13,321 nucleotides of DNA from Elusimicrobiota bacterium (lineage in GTDB: Bacteria > Elusimicrobiota > Endomicrobiia > Endomicrobiales > Endomicrobiaceae), in the NCBI GenBank assembly GCA_031282945.1, contig JAITCX010000115.1, forward strand, positions 1 to 13,321, written 5' to 3'. Positions 1 through 7,509 of this stretch are shown one piece after another. Under the pieces are notes generated by a model. It was not told the DNA's origin and searched no databases. It worked only from the letters and a program-made list of their open reading frames with translations. Both the position numbers and the translations under genes were made by a program. How positions within the stretch are numbered: the stretch's first letter is position 1; each line of letters starts with the position of its first letter.

Positions 1-503
1 CAAGAAAATTCCAATCCCAGCATTCTATCTTTTTCTATTATTTCCTGTTCCAGATTTCTTCTAAAATCCAAAAGTTTTTGGGTTAATTCTGCATTTCCCA
101 AAGCAATAATTTGAGCCGCCAGCAAAGCGGCATTTATTGCGCCCGCCTTCCCAACAGCAACCGCCGCCACCGGCACGCCTTTTGGCATTTGCACAATTGA
201 AAAAAGCGAATCAAAATTTGCAAGACCGCCTCCCACAACCGGCACGCCGATAACGGGCAGAATCGTCTGACCGGCAATCGCTCCCGGTAAAGCCGCCGAC
301 ATTCCCGCAATTGCAATAAAAACTTTTGCTCCGTTCTCGCAAGCTCTATAAATACATCTTTTCAAATGCCCCACAGTTCTGTGCGCGGATGCAATATTAA
401 GACTAAAAGTCAAATTAAATCTTTTTAAAATTGCAATTGTTTCCTTTGCCGTTTCTATATCCGATTCTGAACCGATAATAATTGCAACTTCTCTCTTTTG
501 CAT
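1..503 (-). CDS. purE: 5-(carboxyamino)imidazole ribonucleotide mutase PurE (C-terminal edge cut by window)
   Basis: PurE acts at the carboxylation step of de novo purine synthesis, giving CAIR (4-carboxy-AIR), in the cytoplasm. The 167 visible codons start at ATG 503 and show the GSESD phosphate-binding motif (residues 11-15), the SAHR motif with the catalytic histidine (39-42), and SIVQMPKGVPV (102-112), followed by the NAALLAAQI helix. The SIVQMP segment and overall length resemble class I (N5-CAIR mutase) enzymes, which normally work with PurK; no purK is visible here. The segment usually read as AAHLPG in class I is SAALPG here (69-74). The start follows a GGGAG sequence 10 bases upstream and lies 26 bases after the purD stop, so it is the next gene of the operon. 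The last two bases on the minus strand are TG, so the stop may lie exactly at the edge; family length (about 160-170) makes that likely. Confidence 0.95.
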   Translation of the reverse strand, partial: MQKREVAIIIGSESDIETAKETIAILKRFNLTFSLNIASAHRTVGHLKRCIYRACENGAKVFIAIAGMSAALPGAIAGQTILPVIGVPVVGGGLANFDSLFSIVQMPKGVPVAAVAVGKAGAINAALLAAQIIALGNAELTQKLLDFRRNLEQEIIEKDRMLGLEFS

Positions 504-529
504 TTATCAAAATCTCCCTATAAAATTGC

Positions 530-1780
530 CTAAACTTCTGCAATGTCTGTTCTAAATTGCATGCCCTCAAAATGTATCAAAGCTACATTTTCATAGGCAT
601 TGTCTCTAGCATACTCTAAACTATTTGCAATCCCAACAACGCACAAAACGCGGCCGCCGTTTGTAACAACTTTCCCATTAGAATCCTTTGTCGCAGAATG
701 AAAAACTAAGGCATCTTTTTTTACTTTATCTAATCCTGAAATTTCAAATCCTATCTCCCAAGATTTTGGATAACCTTTTGACGCCAAAACCACACATACT
801 GCAAATTCTTTTTCCCATGTAATATGCATATCCCCAAGCTTTCCATTTAAAATTGCAAGGCATATATCTACAAAATCAGTCCGCAAAAGCGGTAAAATAA
901 CCTGCGCTTCAGGATCTCCAAAACGGCAATTAAATTCCAAAACATAAGGGGCATCGTCTTTGACAGTTATTCCAAAATATAAAACGCCTTTATACCCTAA
1001 TTTTTCTTCTTTTATAACTTCTACAACTTTTGCAATAATGTTTTGTTCTACTAAATCATTTAATGGCTTTGAAGCAAAAGGATGATGAGAATATGCGCCC
1101 ATCCCTCCGGTATTTGGACCTTGATCATTATTTAAAAGTCTTTTATAATCTTGCACCGGCGGCATAAGTTTATAGCTTTTGCCATCAGTAAAAACCAAAT
1201 AAGACGCTTCTGTTCCGTCAATAAACTCCTCAAGAATTATTTTTTGCGCGCTTAACTTTTCATCTTTCATTAAATTTTTTAGCGCCTCAATTGCCTCAAA
1301 ACGAGTTTTGCAAACATAAACGCCTTTGCCTTGCGCCAAGCCGTCAACCTTTACCACAATCGGCGCGTCTTTTGCGCTATTTAAAAATTCAATTGCGGCA
1401 TCGCCGTCAGGAAAAGAATTATAAGTTGGAGTTGGAACATCAATCCTCTGCATAAATTCTTTTGCATAAATTTTACTGGCCTCTAAAAGAGCCATAGATT
1501 TTTTCGGTCCAATAATTTTTAAACCTTCCTTTTCAAAATAATCTACGATCCCTTCAGCTAAAGGTTGTTCTGGTCCTACAAAAGTAAAATCCACATTATT
1601 TTCTTTTGCAATTTTTGCAATTTCATAAAAATTATTTATGCCCACATCAAACATTTTTGCAATTTTTTCTATCCCTGCATTTTGACCGATACACAGGATC
1701 TCCGAGATTTTTTCACTTCTAAGAAATGCCTGACAAATTGCATGTTCCCTGCCGCCTGCTCCTACAACTAAAACTTTCAT
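530..1780 (-). CDS. purD: Phosphoribosylamine-glycine ligase (GAR synthetase) PurD
   Basis: PurD joins phosphoribosylamine and glycine using ATP, the second step of de novo purine synthesis. The 416-residue product has the usual length. Family signatures are complete: the N-terminal GAGGREHA loop (7-14), VGPEQPLAEG (68-77), the ATP-grasp segment VKVDGLAQGKGV (143-154), QDYKR (210-214), QGPNTGGMGAYS (220-231), and LEFNCRFGDPEAQ (281-293) holding metal-binding Glu and Asn residues. The C-terminal region has VVLASKGYP (330-338) and NGGRVLCVVG (374-383). The start is ATG at 1780 with GGGAG 7 bases upstream, and only 11 bases separate it from the purQ stop, so translation is probably coupled. The stop is TAG. 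PurE follows 26 bases downstream. Confidence 0.97.
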   Translation of the reverse strand: MKVLVVGAGGREHAICQAFLRSEKISEILCIGQNAGIEKIAKMFDVGINNFYEIAKIAKENNVDFTFVGPEQPLAEGIVDYFEKEGLKIIGPKKSMALLEASKIYAKEFMQRIDVPTPTYNSFPDGDAAIEFLNSAKDAPIVVKVDGLAQGKGVYVCKTRFEAIEALKNLMKDEKLSAQKIILEEFIDGTEASYLVFTDGKSYKLMPPVQDYKRLLNNDQGPNTGGMGAYSHHPFASKPLNDLVEQNIIAKVVEVIKEEKLGYKGVLYFGITVKDDAPYVLEFNCRFGDPEAQVILPLLRTDFVDICLAILNGKLGDMHITWEKEFAVCVVLASKGYPKSWEIGFEISGLDKVKKDALVFHSATKDSNGKVVTNGGRVLCVVGIANSLEYARDNAYENVALIHFEGMQFRTDIAEV

Positions 1781-1791
1781 TTTTTTCTCCC

Positions 1792-2565
1792 TTATCCAAT
1801 ATAATTTACTGCATTTTCAAAAATAATTTTCCCCCACCCAAACTGATCGTCAAAACCTTTTTTCGTAACAGATTGCAAAGCAAAAATAAATCTTTCAGGA
1901 TGAGGCATTAGTCCAAAAATATTACCGCCGCTGTTTGATATGGCGGCAATGTTTTCCTGCGAACCATTTGGACAAATTGGATACTTGCCAAAATCCCCTT
2001 TTGCATCGCAATATTTGAAAACCACTTGATTATTTTTTTTCAAGTTTTTCAAAATCTTTTCATCTTTAGTTATAAATTTTCCTTCTCCATGCGCAATAGG
2101 CAGACAAATAATTTCCGGTAAATTTTTTGTCCAAATGCAATTATTTTGAGGGTTCGTTTTTAAATACACCCATCTACATTCAAATTTTCCGCTATCATTA
2201 TAATAGAGCGTTACCGATTGTTTAAAGGTTTTTTCATCCGGCAATAAACCCATTTTCACAAGCGCCTGAAATCCATTGCATATTCCAATAATAAGTTTTT
2301 TGCTTTGAGCAAATTTTAAAATTTCATCTTTAAGTTTATCTTTTATTTGATAAGCTAAAATTTTGCCAGAAGCAATGTCATCTCCATAAGAAAAACCGCC
2401 CGGAAAAACTAAAATATCATAATTTTGCAACTTATTTTTTTTTGAAATCAATTCATGTAGATGGACTCGTTCCGATCTTGCCCCGCAAATATTAAGAGCG
2501 GCTTGCGTTTCAAAATCACAGTTTATACCGGCAGTTGTTAAAATTAACGCTTTTGCTTTTTTCAT
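1792..2565 (-). CDS. purQ: FGAM synthetase glutamine amidotransferase subunit PurQ
   Basis: PurQ hydrolyses glutamine and passes ammonia to PurL in the FGAM synthetase complex. As a class I glutaminase it shows FPGGFSYGDD (54-63), the nucleophile elbow GICNGFQ with Cys96, AHGEGKF (159-165), and PHPER with His222 and Glu224 completing the triad. I chose ATG 2565 rather than the longer TTG frame from 2601: GAGGA lies 5 bases before it, and the chain then starts directly with the typical KALILTTAGINCD strand. The purL TGA stop overlaps that ribosome binding site and leaves an 8-base gap, a strong sign of translational coupling. At 257 residues it is about 30 longer than the common PurQ of Gram-positive bacteria; the extra length lies between the nucleophile and the His/Glu pair. 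Confidence 0.95.
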   Translation of the reverse strand: MKKAKALILTTAGINCDFETQAALNICGARSERVHLHELISKKNKLQNYDILVFPGGFSYGDDIASGKILAYQIKDKLKDEILKFAQSKKLIIGICNGFQALVKMGLLPDEKTFKQSVTLYYNDSGKFECRWVYLKTNPQNNCIWTKNLPEIICLPIAHGEGKFITKDEKILKNLKKNNQVVFKYCDAKGDFGKYPICPNGSQENIAAISNSGGNIFGLMPHPERFIFALQSVTKKGFDDQFGWGKIIFENAVNYIG

Positions 2566-2570
2566 TAAAA

Positions 2571-2575
2571 TCCTC
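2571..2575 (-). promoter_or_regulatory. Ribosome binding site deciding the purQ start
   Basis: On the minus strand GAGGA is followed by five bases (TTTTA) and ATG 2565. Its first three bases overlap the purL stop codon TGA (2576-2574). No comparable site precedes the in-frame TTG at 2601, so the shorter PurQ is preferred. Confidence 0.75.
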
Positions 2576-4982
2576 AAATATCCCAAAGAGTCTTTTGCCA
2601 AGCCTTCATTAAAACATTTATATTTTGCTTAATTTTCATTTTGTTTTTGGCGCTTTCTATAATAAGATCTTTGCCCCCAACAGCGCCTACTTCACTAAAA
2701 ATGCATGGCCTAAAAATCTTATAAATTTTCTCAACATTTTCTGGTTTTACCTCTATAACAAATCTGCCGTTTGACTCCGAAAATAAAATTTCAGCCGGCG
2801 TCATTTTTTCATAAACTTTTATATTGTCAATATCAATACGAGCGCCCAATTGCCCGCAAAAACACATTTGGCTAATGCAGACGCCCAAACCGCCTTCGCT
2901 TGCATCATGACAAGATTCTATAAGATGCAATTGCATTGCCGCATAAATTTTTTGCATTAGAGGTTTAGATTCGTCAGCAAAAACTTCACATAAAATTCCA
3001 TCGGAAATTTTATTTATGGAATTAAAAATCGAGCCGCCCATTTCATTTCTAGTTAAACCTAAAACAAAAATTTTATTGCCTTCTTTTTTAAATGGAAGCG
3101 TAACTACATTATTTATATTTTCAATTATACCCATTGCCGAAACTAAAAGAGTCGGCGTTATAGAAAACTTTTTACCGCCGACAGAATATTCATTATTGAG
3201 ACTGTCTTTACCTGAAATAAAAGGCGTCCCAAACTTGCATGAGAAATCAAAACAAGCTTTTGCGCATGCCGCCAGCGATCCCAAAACTTCTGGGTTATCG
3301 CAATTGCCCCAACAAAAATTATCTAAAAGTGAAATTTTGTCTATATTTGCCCCAACGCATACCGCATTTCTCAAGGCTTGTTCTATCACCGCCGCTCCCA
3401 TTTTATATGTATTGATTTTTCCATAAGAAACATTTATGCCGTTTGATAAAACAATAGCTTTTTTTGTATCGGCAATTAAAGTATATGGGAAAATTACAGC
3501 GGCATCGCTATTACCCGAAACTTCTATTGAATTGGACTCCAACGGTTTTACAATTGTTTGACCCTGCACCTCAAAATCATACTGCCTAATTATCCACTCT
3601 TTAGAACAGACATTTAAATCTGCTAAAACTTTAATAAGCATAGCGGATATTTTTTGAGCTGACATTTTTATAGGTTTTTGTTTGATTTCTTTTGCAATAT
3701 GATAAACAGCTTTTCTGCTAACTTTCGGCAACCCCTCATGCAAAAACTGCATTTGAATTTGACCGATAATTTCTTTATTGTATAAAAGCGTAAGTTTTTT
3801 ATCAGATGTAAAGTTTCCTAAAACGCTCGCTTCAACATCTTTATCTTTAAATATTTTTAATAGACGTTTTAAGTTTTTTTTCTTTACCGCTAAAACCATC
3901 CGCTCTTGAGCTTCCGAAATCCAAATTTCCCAAGGCAAAAGTCCGGGATATTTTAGGGGAGCTTTTTCCAATTCAACCCGCGCGCCCGTCTCGCTTGCAA
4001 GCTCGCCCACAGCGCTAGACAATCCGCCCGCCCCGCAATCCGTTAAAGCAGTGTATAAATTTAAATCTCGGGCAATAAGCAGCGCATCCAAAACTTTTTT
4101 TTCCATTATTGGATTTCCTATCTGCACCGCGCTTACATCCGAATCTTTATCTAATTTTACAGACGAGAAAGTCGCCCCATGTATGCCGTCCCTTCCGGTG
4201 CGTCCGCCCACTACAACAATAAACTCGGCCGCCGAAACTTTTTTTGAAATTTTATTTTTTGGGATTAATCCCATTGTGCCGCAATAGACCAAGGGATTAG
4301 CCAAAAAACACTCGTCAAAACAAACAGCGCCGTCCACAGTGGGAATACCCATTCTATTGCCGTAATCTCTTACGCCGCCGACAACGCCTTTTATAATGCG
4401 CCGAGGAGAATGCAAGCCTTGTGGAACTTTTTTTGCAGGAGTTTTAGGATCGGCAAAGCAAAATACATCTGTGTCGGCCAACGGTTTTGCCCCAAGCCCC
4501 ACACCCAAAATATCTCTTATAACGCCGCCAATTCCTGTGGCGGCTCCCCCGTAAGGTTCTAGTGAGGAAGGATGATTGTGGGTTTCAACTTTAAATGCCG
4601 CCCCGTAATTTTCATCAAATTCTATTATGCCTGCATTGTCAGCAAAAACAGATAAACACCATTTTTTTTTAAGTTTAAGACAAGCTTCAAAAATGGTTTC
4701 TTTTAATAAATTATTAAATGTATGGGAAGTTTTTTTTGCGCCTGAAATTTCTTGATATTCTATGGGGCTTGTGAGGGTTTTGTGTTTGCAGTGTTCGCTC
4801 CATGTTTGAGCGATTGTTTCAAGTTCTATGTCGGTAGGTTCTCTTTTTAAAAGCTTAAAATAATGCTGAACAGTTTTCATTTCTTTAAGCGATAAAGCCA
4901 AGACATTTGTTTTGCTCAATTGCAAAAGTTGAGCATCCGAAAGAGCGCTAAGCGCTATATTTTCACAATATTTTTTTTTCAA
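2574..4982 (-). CDS. purL: FGAM synthetase catalytic subunit PurL (TTG start)
   Basis: PurL converts FGAR plus ATP and ammonia into FGAM (step four of purine synthesis). The 802-residue product is of the small-PurL type, with a separate PurS and PurQ, but somewhat longer than the usual 720-750. The linker region REPTDIELETIAQTWSEHCK (47-66) contains catalytic His64; the first AIR-synthetase-like half carries FKVETHNHPSS (130-140), GGAATGIGGVIRDILG (145-160) and GGRTGRDGIHGATFSS; the second carries SGKDSLNNEY and CHDASEGGLG, then FSESNGRF near the C-terminus. The start is TTG at 4982, preceded by AGGA with an 8-base spacer; an in-frame TGA at 5000-4998 excludes an earlier start, and no ATG occurs near the linker start. 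It overlaps the purS end by 20 bases. The stop is TGA, overlapping the purQ ribosome binding site. Confidence 0.95.
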   Translation of the reverse strand: MKKKYCENIALSALSDAQLLQLSKTNVLALSLKEMKTVQHYFKLLKREPTDIELETIAQTWSEHCKHKTLTSPIEYQEISGAKKTSHTFNNLLKETIFEACLKLKKKWCLSVFADNAGIIEFDENYGAAFKVETHNHPSSLEPYGGAATGIGGVIRDILGVGLGAKPLADTDVFCFADPKTPAKKVPQGLHSPRRIIKGVVGGVRDYGNRMGIPTVDGAVCFDECFLANPLVYCGTMGLIPKNKISKKVSAAEFIVVVGGRTGRDGIHGATFSSVKLDKDSDVSAVQIGNPIMEKKVLDALLIARDLNLYTALTDCGAGGLSSAVGELASETGARVELEKAPLKYPGLLPWEIWISEAQERMVLAVKKKNLKRLLKIFKDKDVEASVLGNFTSDKKLTLLYNKEIIGQIQMQFLHEGLPKVSRKAVYHIAKEIKQKPIKMSAQKISAMLIKVLADLNVCSKEWIIRQYDFEVQGQTIVKPLESNSIEVSGNSDAAVIFPYTLIADTKKAIVLSNGINVSYGKINTYKMGAAVIEQALRNAVCVGANIDKISLLDNFCWGNCDNPEVLGSLAACAKACFDFSCKFGTPFISGKDSLNNEYSVGGKKFSITPTLLVSAMGIIENINNVVTLPFKKEGNKIFVLGLTRNEMGGSIFNSINKISDGILCEVFADESKPLMQKIYAAMQLHLIESCHDASEGGLGVCISQMCFCGQLGARIDIDNIKVYEKMTPAEILFSESNGRFVIEVKPENVEKIYKIFRPCIFSEVGAVGGKDLIIESAKNKMKIKQNINVLMKAWQKTLWDI

Positions 4983-5430
4983 TTCTGTATTCCTGTATCA
5001 AAGAGTTAGCCAATATTTTTAAAGCTATATTTTCTAATGCGCCAAAAGAAACTTGCCCGTCTAAATAATATCTTTTAGCTGTATTTACAATTATTTTATC
5101 GTCTAAATCAAAACTTTTTATAGCTTTTTTTACACTCAAAGCTAAAGCATCCGTAACGCCTTTTTTATAATAAACTTCTATAACATTAAACTTATCAGCG
5201 CAAATTTTATCTGTTTTTGCAATTGAATAATTCTCGCTCACAGCGTCTGTCAAAAGACGCTGTGAGATTGTTTGAATTTGCTCAAAAGTTAAATTTCCCG
5301 AGAAAAAATATACGGGGCAAAAATGGACATCTTTTACCCCTTTTATTTGCATCATTTTTATATCAGCTAAAACAGCTTTGCCACGCGCATCCTCTAAATC
5401 AGGATTGGTGGAAATTTCTACATTAAACAC
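4963..5430 (-). CDS. purS: Tandem (double-domain) PurS subunit of FGAM synthetase
   Basis: PurS is normally a protein of about 80 residues that dimerises and bridges PurL and PurQ, helping ammonia transfer. This product has 155 residues and reads as two PurS domains in one chain: residues 2-70 and 81-150. Both begin FNV, have a DAxxxxV helix region (DARGKAVLADI; DALALSVKKAI), a mid-domain strand and loop (VYFFSGNLTF; RYYLDGQVSF), and end with a helix leading into LLTDAVSENYSI or ILANSLIQEYRI, matching the family's terminal LLANPVIEDY-like motif. The start is GTG 5430, overlapping the purC stop by 8 bases, with AAGG 9 bases upstream; the end overlaps purL by 20. Position between purC and purL supports the call. 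A fused pair would give the two-domain PurS unit from one polypeptide, resembling the N-terminal region of large single-chain PurL (inference). Confidence 0.85.
   Translation of the reverse strand: MFNVEISTNPDLEDARGKAVLADIKMMQIKGVKDVHFCPVYFFSGNLTFEQIQTISQRLLTDAVSENYSIAKTDKICADKFNVIEVYYKKGVTDALALSVKKAIKSFDLDDKIIVNTAKRYYLDGQVSFGALENIALKILANSLIQEYRIEKKIL
5237..5266. repeat. Perfect 12-bp inverted repeat inside purS
   Basis: The arms CTCACAGCGTCT (5237-5248) and AGACGCTGTGAG (5255-5266) are exact reverse complements around a 6-base loop. The stem is GC-rich in AT-rich surroundings and lies in the purS reading frame, encoding about residues 55-65 at the end of the first PurS domain. On the minus-strand mRNA it would form a very stable hairpin. 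There is no T-tract after it, so a simple terminator is unlikely. Confidence 0.8.
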
Positions 5431-6313
5431 TCTTTACAACCTTTTGAGTAAATTTTGTATTGGTGAGTTTTTCATAAGCGGAGACATAATTTTTATATGT
5501 ACGCCTAACGATATTGGCAAATAAAACAGGGGCAGGCTCCTGCTTATTCCATTTAATTTCCTCTAAATAATCCCTCACAGGTTGTTTATCTAAACTCTTT
5601 GGAACTCCCGCTCCCGGTCTATATTTTTTAACTTCCCAAAATCTTGAAGAATCTGGAGTGCCGAGTTCGTCAATTAAAATTATTTCACCGTCATTATCAA
5701 ACCCAAATTCCAGTTTTGTATCGGCTATAATTATTTTACGTTCCAAAGCTAATTTTGCCATTTTCTCATAAATTTTAAGAGTTAAATCTTTTAGCTTTTG
5801 GGCGGTGTCGGCGCCAACTAATTCTTGCATTTTTTCAAAGGTAATATTTTCATCATGCGCGCCGTCATTTGCTTTTGTTGACGGCGTAAAAATTGGACTC
5901 TCCAATTTTGCGCCCTCTGTAAGACCCTCAGGCAAAGCAATGCCGCAAACGCTTTGCGTCTTTTGATATTGCTTCCATGCCGATCCTGCCAAATACCCTC
6001 GGGCAATGCATTCAATATCAATTTTTTTAGCCTTCTTAACTATCATTGTTCTCTGTCTAAGATATCCGCGTTCTTGTATTTCTTGCGGAAACTTGAAAAA
6101 ATTCCCCTCTATAACATGGTTTGGCACGATATCTTTTACATAATCAAACCAAAAAAGCGAAAGCTCATTCAACACTTTTCCCTTGCCCACAATTGGCGTT
6201 GGCAAAACAATGTCAAAGGCAGAAATTCTGTCTGTTGTAACAATCAATAATTGATCAGACCCTAACTCATACACATCCCTAACTTTCCCACGATAAATTA
6301 ACGGTAGATTCAT
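5423..6313 (-). CDS. purC: SAICAR synthetase PurC
   Basis: PurC ligates aspartate to CAIR using ATP, giving SAICAR. The 296-residue product belongs to the longer form (about 300 residues, as in yeast Ade1) rather than the 230-240-residue bacterial form. Visible signatures are RGKVRDVYE near the N-terminus, TDRISAFDIVLP and GKGKVLNELS, ECIARGYLAGSAWK, then TPSTKANDGAHDENI, IIIADTKLEFGFD and LIDELGTPDSSRFW near the C-terminal third. I chose ATG 6313 because AGGAG lies 6 bases upstream; an in-frame ATG at 6337 would add eight residues without family resemblance and with only a poorly spaced GAGAGA before it. It is the first gene of the purine operon, following a spacer of about 460 bases after phoU. 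Its stop (TAA) overlaps the purS start. Confidence 0.96.
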   Translation of the reverse strand: MNLPLIYRGKVRDVYELGSDQLLIVTTDRISAFDIVLPTPIVGKGKVLNELSLFWFDYVKDIVPNHVIEGNFFKFPQEIQERGYLRQRTMIVKKAKKIDIECIARGYLAGSAWKQYQKTQSVCGIALPEGLTEGAKLESPIFTPSTKANDGAHDENITFEKMQELVGADTAQKLKDLTLKIYEKMAKLALERKIIIADTKLEFGFDNDGEIILIDELGTPDSSRFWEVKKYRPGAGVPKSLDKQPVRDYLEEIKWNKQEPAPVLFANIVRRTYKNYVSAYEKLTNTKFTQKVVKSV

Positions 6314-6319
6314 GTAACG

Positions 6320-6324
6320 CTCCT
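6320..6324 (-). promoter_or_regulatory. Ribosome binding site deciding the purC start
   Basis: AGGAG on the minus strand, six bases before ATG 6313. This favours the shorter protein beginning MNLPLIYRGKVRDVY over the in-frame ATG at 6337. Confidence 0.7.
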
Positions 6325-6376
6325 GTGTAGTAATCATTCTCTCTTAGTGGTTTAAAATCAACTTTCCTAAGACACT

Positions 6377-6402
6377 CTTCTTTTTAAAAAAGAAGCAAAA
6401 AC
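6377..6402. repeat. Small A/T-rich hairpin repeat, spacer unit 1
   Basis: CTTCTTTTT (6377-6385) and AAAAAGAAG (6387-6395) are exact reverse complements around one A, followed on the plus strand by CAAAAAC. The stem plus GAAGC-A-rich tail is shared with the units near 11276-11444. Confidence 0.5.
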
Positions 6403-6486
6403 AACAATACCCAATTCTAATTTTTCTTAAAAAAGGAGAGAAAAATTCCTCTAAAAAGCAAAAAATAACCCTTAATTCGTATTTCC

Positions 6487-6516
6487 CTTTTCAAAAAAGA
6501 ATCAAGACTTCCTCCT
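6487..6516. repeat. Small A/T-rich hairpin-like repeat, spacer unit 2
   Basis: A diverged copy reading CCCTTTTC then AAAAAAGAATCAAGAC on the plus strand. The T-run/A-run core and the purine-rich 3' side follow the other units, but the stem is imperfect. Confidence 0.3.
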
Positions 6517-6552
6517 CTCTTAATCCTCACAATAATAACTAATGGCTATCAA

Positions 6553-6584
6553 TTATTCTTTTTCAAAAAGATAGACAAAAATAC
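6553..6584. repeat. Small A/T-rich hairpin repeat, spacer unit 3
   Basis: TCTTTTTC followed by AAAAAGATAGACAAAAATAC on the plus strand. It has the same core (T-run, one or two loop bases, A-run, GA) and the same A-rich 3' tail as the units at 6377 and 11337. Confidence 0.4.
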
Positions 6585-6642
6585 TTCTCTTTCGTCCATT
6601 TCCATTTATACTATCGCTTTATTTTCCGCTTATCCAATAAAA

Positions 6643-6693
6643 ATTATATGAAAATTGTTTCTTGCATATAAAGCTTTATAAAATATTAGACAA
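6643..6693 (-). promoter_or_regulatory. Weak promoter candidates for the purine operon
   Basis: Two overlapping minus-strand candidates: TTGTCT (6693-6688), a 17-base spacer, then TATATG (6670-6665); and a perfect TATAAT at 6648-6643 with no good -35 box. Both lie 330-350 bases before purC. In such AT-rich DNA these could be chance matches. Confidence 0.25.
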
Positions 6694-6776
6694 AAAAACA
6701 AAAGCCATAAAGGAAACTTTTTACAAATTAAAAAAAACAGATAAGAGCGGCAAAATGTTGACAGAGCAAATTTATT

Positions 6777-7493
6777 TTATTGTATAGGTTCTTGAGCTTT
6801 TTGGCCTGCGATATGTCTTATATCTTTTCCCTGAGCAATAAAAATTACGTCCTCGCCGATATTTGTCGCATGGCTGCCGATTCTTTGAATGCTTCTCAAA
6901 ATCATTATATAGTTGACATAAATTTTTATTTGCTGCTCATCGCTTGTCGCCGCCATAGCTTTTTGCAAATAGCCTACAATGCTCTCTCTAATTTTTGCAA
7001 GTTCATCGTCTTTTGCAAGAATAGTTTTTGCCAAATCCGCATCGCTTGTATTAAAAGCTTTAATGGCGCTTTCAACCATTTCCTGCACAATATCTGTCAT
7101 TTTTAAAATACGCTCAATTTGATCTGAAGCCATTTTTATTTCTGGTTTAGCTTGTTCAACTTCAGCTTCTGAGAAACGCTTAACCATAATTTTTGCGCCA
7201 ATGCTTATTGTTTCGTCAGCCATCCTCTCCAAATCCGTATTAATTTTCATGGCCGATGTAATAAATCTTAAATCGCGCCCAACGGGCTGGTTTAAAGCAA
7301 TAAGTTTTAAACATTTATTGTCTATAACTATTTCATCAATATTTACTTCTCTTTCCAAATCATTTAACTGCGCGCTAAAACAAGACGGATCCTCAAATTG
7401 TTTTCTAATAATTTGTATCATCTTTTTTACTAGCTCGGCAGTTTCAACTAAACTACTTTTCAAGTCAATAATTTCAGCATCGAAATGTCTCAT
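6777..7493 (-). CDS. phoU: PhoU-family phosphate-signalling protein
   Basis: PhoU proteins are cytoplasmic six-helix proteins that link the Pst phosphate transporter to the PhoR kinase and dampen phosphate uptake. The 238-residue product has two PhoU repeats; conserved features include RDLRFITSAMKINTDLERMAD (first repeat, residues 73-93) and LRSIQRIGSHATNIGEDVIF (199-218), then GKDIRH close to the C-terminus. The first metal-binding E-x-x-x-D motif is intact (Glu89 to Asp93). In the second, the usual ERIGD reads QRIGS (203-207), so both acidic ligands are missing. No pst or pho genes are nearby; it follows nusB after 16 bases in the housekeeping cluster. The start is ATG 7493 with GGAGG 5 bases before it. 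Confidence 0.92.
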   Translation of the reverse strand: MRHFDAEIIDLKSSLVETAELVKKMIQIIRKQFEDPSCFSAQLNDLEREVNIDEIVIDNKCLKLIALNQPVGRDLRFITSAMKINTDLERMADETISIGAKIMVKRFSEAEVEQAKPEIKMASDQIERILKMTDIVQEMVESAIKAFNTSDADLAKTILAKDDELAKIRESIVGYLQKAMAATSDEQQIKIYVNYIMILRSIQRIGSHATNIGEDVIFIAQGKDIRHIAGQKAQEPIQ

Positions 7494-7509
7494 ACCGCCT
7501 CCAAAATAA

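Larger units (their letters stand above)
6338..6776. other. AT-rich spacer between phoU and purC with hairpin repeats
   Basis: This 439-base stretch has no credible gene. It must hold the 5' leader of the purine operon if that operon has its own promoter, but I see only weak promoter candidates (6643-6693) and no recognisable purine or ZTP riboswitch. The half nearer purC (about 6371-6600) carries several short A/T-rich hairpin units resembling those in the 11271-11450 region. A clear terminator after phoU is not visible, so read-through from the upstream cluster into purC is possible. Confidence 0.6.

Noticed and set aside
2566..2601. Longer PurQ starting at TTG 2601
   Set aside because: It would overlap purL by 28 bases, adds 12 residues with no family resemblance, and lacks a ribosome binding site; ATG 2565 has GAGGA at good spacing.
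6314..6337. Longer PurC starting at ATG 6337
   Set aside because: The added eight residues (MITTQERY) are not family-like and the upstream GAGAGA abuts the ATG; ATG 6313 has AGGAG six bases upstream.
6338..6776. Purine or ZTP riboswitch upstream of purC
   Set aside because: I looked for the conserved core sequences of both classes and saw none; the region is low-complexity A/T hairpins.
6758..6786. Perfect TTGACA on the plus strand near the phoU 3' end
   Set aside because: At 17-base spacing the -10 would be TGTATA, a poor match, and it would only drive antisense RNA into phoU. Probably chance.
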